Below, piece by piece: positions 5,543 to 8,854 of a DNA stretch of 8,854 nucleotides (position 1 is the stretch's first letter; each line of letters starts with the position of its first letter). A model generated the notes under the pieces. That model was not told the DNA's origin, searched no databases, and was given only the letters and a program-made list of their open reading frames with translations. A program made the position numbers and the translations under genes. This stretch comes from an uncultured Actinomycetes bacterium (GTDB lineage Bacteria; Actinomycetota; Acidimicrobiia; Acidimicrobiales; Acidimicrobilacustridaceae). The stretch lies in the NCBI GenBank assembly GCA_945957335.1, contig CAMFLJ010000142.1, positions 1 to 8,854 of the forward strand. The letters are read 5' to 3'.

Positions 5543-6269
5543 GGCCGACGTGGACGTCCCCGGCATCGACCCCGCCCGCATCCCCGTGCACGTGGCGGCG
5601 GTGATGGACGGCAACGGCCGTTGGGCCCAGCGCCGGGGCCTCAAGCGCACCGAGGGCCACGCCGCCGGCGAAGAGGCGCTGATGGACGCCGTCGAGGGGG
5701 CGCTCGACCTCGGCGTGCGCTGGCTCACCGTCTACGCCTTCTCCACCGAGAACTGGCGCCGTCCCCGCGACGAGGTCCGCTTCCTCATGGGCTTCAACGA
5801 GTCGCTGCTCGTGCGCCGCCGTGACGAGCTGAACGACAAGGGCGTGCGCATCCGCTTCATCGGCCGCCGCGACTGGCGGGTGCCGAAGCGGTTGATGCGG
5901 CGCATGGACGAGTCGGTCGCCCTCACCGAGGCCAACCGCACCCTCACGCTCACCATCGCCTTCAACTACGGCGGCCGGGCCGAGCTGGTCGACGCCGTGA
6001 AGCAGCTCGTCGCCGACGGCGTGCCGGCGGGCAAGATCGACGAGAAGGCCATCGCCCGGCGCCTCTACGACCCCGACATGCCCGACCCCGACCTGCTCGT
6101 GCGCACCTCGGGCGAGTACCGCCTGTCGAACTTCCTCATGTGGGAGGCGGCCTACAGCGAGCTCGTCTTCACCGACGTGCTGTGGCCCGACTTCCGCCGC
6201 GAGCACCTCTTCGACGCCGTCCGCGAGTACCAGGACCGCGACCGGCGCTTCGGCGGCCTGAGCGAGTGA
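5538..6269 (+). CDS. uppS: isoprenyl transferase (cis-prenyltransferase; undecaprenyl/decaprenyl diphosphate synthase type)
   Basis: The enzyme condenses isopentenyl diphosphate units onto an allylic diphosphate to make the long Z-polyprenyl diphosphate that becomes the lipid carrier for peptidoglycan and other wall polymers. It is a soluble or membrane-associated dimer. The 243-residue frame has the family blocks MDGNGRWA (23-30, with the catalytic Asp24 that binds substrate diphosphate/Mg), YAFSTENWRRP (66-76), RTSGEYRLSNF (189-199) and SELVFTDVLWPDF (207-219). Chain length of the product cannot be read from this. The frame is open to 5325, but that region is antisense to dinG. ATG 5538 is the longest sensible start. 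GTG 5550 (239 residues) is favoured if the -10 box TATGTT is real. Its stop is 4 bp before recO. In mycobacteria the order is recO then uppS, so the pair is swapped here. Confidence 0.96.
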   Translation: MLADVDVPGIDPARIPVHVAAVMDGNGRWAQRRGLKRTEGHAAGEEALMDAVEGALDLGVRWLTVYAFSTENWRRPRDEVRFLMGFNESLLVRRRDELNDKGVRIRFIGRRDWRVPKRLMRRMDESVALTEANRTLTLTIAFNYGGRAELVDAVKQLVADGVPAGKIDEKAIARRLYDPDMPDPDLLVRTSGEYRLSNFLMWEAAYSELVFTDVLWPDFRREHLFDAVREYQDRDRRFGGLSE

Positions 6270-6273
6270 CCCC

Positions 6274-6996
6274 GTGAGCCGCGGCACCCTCTACCGCGAC
6301 GAGGCGGTGGTGCTGCGCACGTACAAGCTCGGTGAGGCCGACCGCATCGTCGTGCTGCTCACCAAGGGCCGGGGCAAGGTGCGAGCCGTCGCCAAGGGCG
6401 TGCGCAAGACCAAGTCCAAGTTCGGCGCCCGGCTCGAGCCCACCAGCCACATCCAGGTCCAGCTCTACGAAGGCCGCGAACTCGACATCGTCACCCAGGC
6501 CGAGTCGCTCGACCAGTTCCGTGGGGTGCGCGCCGACGTCGACCGCTTCACCCGCGCCTCGGCGATGCTCGAGACCGCCGACCAGCTGGCCCAGGAGGGC
6601 GAGGTCAACCCCCGCCTCCTCCAGATGCTGGTGGGCGCCCTGCGCACCCTCGACGGCTCCGACTCGCCGCTCGTGGTGCCCGCCTTCTTCTGGAAGGTGC
6701 TGGCCCTCGAGGGCTACCGGCCCGAGGTCGAGGCGTGCGTGCAGTGCGGCGAGGAGGGCCCGCTGGTGGCCTTCGACCTCGACAGCGGCGGTCTGCTCTG
6801 CCGCACCTGCCGGCGCGGGCAGTCCGTCTCGCCCGAGGCCGTCGAGCTGCTGCAGCTCATCCTCGGCGGCCGCCTCAACGAGGCGCTGGCCGTCCCGCCG
6901 TCGCCCGCCACCCACGAGGTCGACCACCTCGCCACCCGGGCCGTCGAGCACCACCTCGAGCGCCGGCTCCGCTCCGTCACCGTCCTCGATCACTGA
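6274..6996 (+). CDS. recO: DNA repair protein RecO
   Basis: RecO works with RecR (and RecF) to load RecA on SSB-coated single-stranded DNA in gap repair. The 240-residue product starts with the OB-fold domain (about 1-80, including YRDEAVVLRTYKLGEADRIV at 7-26 and the basic loop KGVRKTKSKFGARLEP at 41-56). A helical domain follows, with a zinc-finger-like four-cysteine site C155, C158, C176 and C179 (CVQC and CRTC). The length is normal. The GTG at 6274 is 4 bp after the uppS stop. The Shine-Dalgarno is weak (GAG at 6264-6266), so translation probably depends on coupling to uppS. The call rests on the domain order, the cysteine pairs and the RecO N-terminal block. The era-recO-uppS neighbourhood agrees. 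Confidence 0.95.
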   Translation: MSRGTLYRDEAVVLRTYKLGEADRIVVLLTKGRGKVRAVAKGVRKTKSKFGARLEPTSHIQVQLYEGRELDIVTQAESLDQFRGVRADVDRFTRASAMLETADQLAQEGEVNPRLLQMLVGALRTLDGSDSPLVVPAFFWKVLALEGYRPEVEACVQCGEEGPLVAFDLDSGGLLCRTCRRGQSVSPEAVELLQLILGGRLNEALAVPPSPATHEVDHLATRAVEHHLERRLRSVTVLDH

Positions 6997-7006
6997 TCGC
7001 GGCTGG

Positions 7007-7012
7007 TACCTT
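7007..7012 (+). promoter_or_regulatory. candidate -10 box (TACCTT) for the CoA-transferase gene
   Basis: TACCTT fits TANNNT and starts 10 bp after the recO stop. A start near A7019 would give a leader of about 42 bases that includes a strong Shine-Dalgarno, unlike the leaderless candidates elsewhere in the window. No clear -35 is visible. A short GC-rich inverted repeat (CGCCGG/CCGGCG, 7013-7026) overlaps the predicted start site. Confidence 0.45.
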
Positions 7013-7047
7013 CGCCGGACCCGGCGGAGGCTGCCGGGGGACGAACC

Positions 7048-7054
7048 GGGGGAG
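7048..7054 (+). promoter_or_regulatory. Shine-Dalgarno (GGGGGAG) for the CoA-transferase gene
   Basis: GGGGGAG lies 6 bases before the ATG at 7061, which fixes that start. It is one of the strongest ribosome binding sites in the window. Confidence 0.65.
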
Positions 7055-7060
7055 AATCTG

Positions 7061-8854
7061 ATGACCGACGCACGCGTGCTGCCGCTCAACGGGCTGCGGG
7101 TGGTCGACCTGACGGTGGAGCACGCCGAGCTGGCCTCCCGCCTGCTCGGCGACCTGGGCGCCGAGGTGGTGAAGGTCGAGCCGCCCGAGGGCTCGCCGGC
7201 CCGCTCGCTGGCGCCCGTCCGCAAGGGCGTCTCGCTGTCGTTCGCGGTGCGCAACGCCGGCAAGCTCGGCGTCGCCCTCGACCTCGACGACCCCGCCGGT
7301 GCCGAGCGCTTCGACGAGCTGCTCCGCCACGCCGACGTGCTCGTCACCAACGAGGCCTCCGTCGGCGGCCGGTCGGTGCAGGACATCGCCGCCGCCCATC
7401 CCCACCTGGTGGTGGCCGCCACCACCACCTATGGCCTCACCGGCCCCTGGGCCGGCCGCGTGGCCACCGACCAGGTGCTCTCCGCCACCGGCGGCATGAC
7501 CTTCAAGGCCGGCGTCGCCGATCGCGAGCCGCTGCCCGCGCCCGGCCAGTTCTGCAACGACGTCGCCAGCTCGGTCGTGGCCTGGGCCATCCTCTGCGCC
7601 CTCTTCCAGCGTGAGAGCACCGGCGCCGGCCAGCTCCTCGACATCTCGGTCAACGAGTGCCTGGCCCAGACCGCCGACTGGTCGGTGCCGAACTTCTGGA
7701 CCCGCGTCCAGGCCGGCTTCGACATGCCCGACATGCGCAACGGCTCGGGCCCCGTGTACCCGATCTTCCGCTGCCGCGACGGCTTCGTGCGCCTCATCGT
7801 GCTCAGCCCCACCCAGTGGCGCTCCATGCGGGCGTGGCTCGGCGAGCCCGAGTACCTCCAGGACGACGACTACGACGGGTTCCCGTCGCGCCTCGCCATC
7901 TCCGACGCCATCCTGAACCCGCTCTACGAGGAGCTCTTCGCCGACATGAGCGTCGAGACCGTCTCCGAGCAGGCCCAGGAGCGCGGCATCGTCTGCACCC
8001 CCGTGCTCGACCCGCCCCGCGTGCTCACCAACGAGCACTTCGCCTCCCGTGGCACCTTCATGGACCTCGAGGTCGCCCCCGGCGTCGTGGCCCGCGCCTC
8101 GTCGGGCTACTTCACCGTCGACGGCGAGCGCGCCGGGCCCACCGCCCCCGCTCCCACCGTCGGCCAGCACACCGACGCCGTGTTCTCGGCCCTCGGCGAG
8201 GCCCGCACCTCGTCGCCCGCCCCCGCGCCGGCCCTGCCCCTCGCCGGGCTGCGGGTCATGGACTTCGGCCAGGGCGCCGTCGGCGTCGAGGCCGGTCGCC
8301 TCTTCGCCGAGTACGGCGCCGAGGTGATGAAGATCGAGAGCCGCAAGCACTACGACTTCATCCGCACCATCACGGGCATCGAGATGGGCCCCTCGTTCGC
8401 GTCGTCGAGCCGCTCGAAGAAGGGCCTCGGCGTCAACGCCCAGACCGACGAGGGCCGCGACCTGCTCCGCGAGCTCGCCAAGCACTCCGACGTGGTCATC
8501 GAGAACGGCACCACCGGCGTGATGGACGACCTCGGCATCGGCTACGCCGACCTCGCCGCCGCCAACCCCGGCATCGCCATGGCCGCCAGCCAGCTCATGG
8601 GCTCGAAGGGCGTGTGGGCGTCGTGGCGGGGCTACGGCCCCAGCACCCAGGCCCCCGGTGGCCTGTCCTACCTCTGGAGCTACGAGGACGAGGACACGCC
8701 CGCCGGCACCGCCTCGATCTTCCCCGACCACTTCGTCGGGCGCCTCTCGGCCGTCGGCGCCCTCGCCACCCTCATCGGGCGCGAGCGCGGCACCGTGGCC
8801 GGCGGCTTCGTCGAGGTCGCCCAGGTGGAGGCCGTCACCGGCGTGCTCTCCGAC
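7061..8854 (+). CDS. tandem-domain CaiB/BaiF (family III) CoA-transferase, 3' end beyond window
   Basis: The frame is open for 598 codons to the window edge. Family III transferases move CoA between carboxylic acids through an aspartyl-CoA intermediate, or racemise 2-methylacyl-CoAs. Two copies are fused. Copy 1 (about 8-380) begins LNGLRVVDLT and has GDLGAEVVKVEPPEG (30-44), YGLTGPWAG (124-132) and CALFQRESTGAGQLLDISVNE (179-199, the TGxGQ block). Copy 2 (from about 394) begins LAGLRVMDFGQG and has AEYGAEVMKIE (416-426), DVVIENGTTGVMDDLGIGY (477-495) and LIGRERGTVAGGFVEVAQVE (571-590). They are joined by a Ser/Ala/Pro linker (about 381-392). Candidate catalytic aspartates are D167 and D556, each just before the helix leading to the TGxGQ-type block. 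Single-domain enzymes have about 400 residues; this should reach about 780-800. It has its own promoter and lies outside the conserved era-recO-uppS block. Substrate unknown; fatty-acid, branched-acid or sterol side-chain catabolism is a guess. Confidence 0.93.
   Translation, partial: MTDARVLPLNGLRVVDLTVEHAELASRLLGDLGAEVVKVEPPEGSPARSLAPVRKGVSLSFAVRNAGKLGVALDLDDPAGAERFDELLRHADVLVTNEASVGGRSVQDIAAAHPHLVVAATTTYGLTGPWAGRVATDQVLSATGGMTFKAGVADREPLPAPGQFCNDVASSVVAWAILCALFQRESTGAGQLLDISVNECLAQTADWSVPNFWTRVQAGFDMPDMRNGSGPVYPIFRCRDGFVRLIVLSPTQWRSMRAWLGEPEYLQDDDYDGFPSRLAISDAILNPLYEELFADMSVETVSEQAQERGIVCTPVLDPPRVLTNEHFASRGTFMDLEVAPGVVARASSGYFTVDGERAGPTAPAPTVGQHTDAVFSALGEARTSSPAPAPALPLAGLRVMDFGQGAVGVEAGRLFAEYGAEVMKIESRKHYDFIRTITGIEMGPSFASSSRSKKGLGVNAQTDEGRDLLRELAKHSDVVIENGTTGVMDDLGIGYADLAAANPGIAMAASQLMGSKGVWASWRGYGPSTQAPGGLSYLWSYEDEDTPAGTASIFPDHFVGRLSAVGALATLIGRERGTVAGGFVEVAQVEAVTGVLSD

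Noticed and set aside
5498..5728. N-terminal extension of dinG by 77 codons.
   Set aside because: It is antisense to the conserved start of uppS, is Ser/Pro/Arg-rich and precedes the normal helicase N-terminus.
5510..7010. The same palindrome GGTACC at 5510-5515 and 7005-7010, both touching candidate -10 boxes.
   Set aside because: A six-base palindrome found twice is weak evidence for a shared regulator site. It is explained by the TACC part of the two -10 candidates.
6977..8731. A 584-codon minus-strand open frame opposite the CoA-transferase gene.
   Set aside because: Low-complexity G/H/V/A/L-rich antisense product with no motif. The plus strand encodes a clear two-domain CaiB/BaiF protein.

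Overview
This GC-rich window comes from an actinobacterium-like chromosome. Codons end almost always in G or C, several genes use GTG starts, and the gene cluster is the actinobacterial phoH-ybeY-corC-era block. My best guess is class Acidimicrobiia or a close relative, an inference from gene order and composition that no marker gene here proves. Nearly all of the sequence is protein-coding. I found no rRNA, tRNA, CRISPR array, insertion sequence or phage gene.

Left part (1-3234, plus strand): a tight operon-like run. It starts with the C-terminal part of PhoH (an RNA-linked P-loop ATPase), followed by YbeY (an rRNA-processing endoribonuclease), a CNNM/CBS/CorC-type membrane protein and the GTPase Era. 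The last three genes are separated by 3 bp or overlap by 4 bp. PhoH, YbeY and Era all relate to RNA and ribosome maturation. A candidate start site lies between phoH and ybeY, with an eight-codon mini-ORF whose stop overlaps the ybeY start.

Middle (3235-5537): a 120-bp, comparatively AT-rich spacer leads to a small ribbon-helix-helix protein with its own, apparently leaderless promoter. Its stop codon lies 4 bp from the stop of a DinG-family iron-sulfur DNA helicase encoded on the minus strand. These two genes interrupt the housekeeping block. A 40-52 bp divergent promoter region then separates dinG from uppS.

Right part (5538-8854, plus strand): uppS (cis-prenyltransferase for the cell-wall lipid carrier) and recO (recombination mediator), 4 bp apart, then a promoter and a large tandem-domain family III (CaiB/BaiF) CoA-transferase that is still open at the window edge.

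Most of this is well-conserved housekeeping sequence, and I see no convincing new multi-gene system. The points most worth checking are the small regulator and its promoter, a recurring pattern of -10 boxes placed 7-10 bp before start codons (leaderless transcription), the mini-ORF before ybeY, and the two-domain CoA-transferase.
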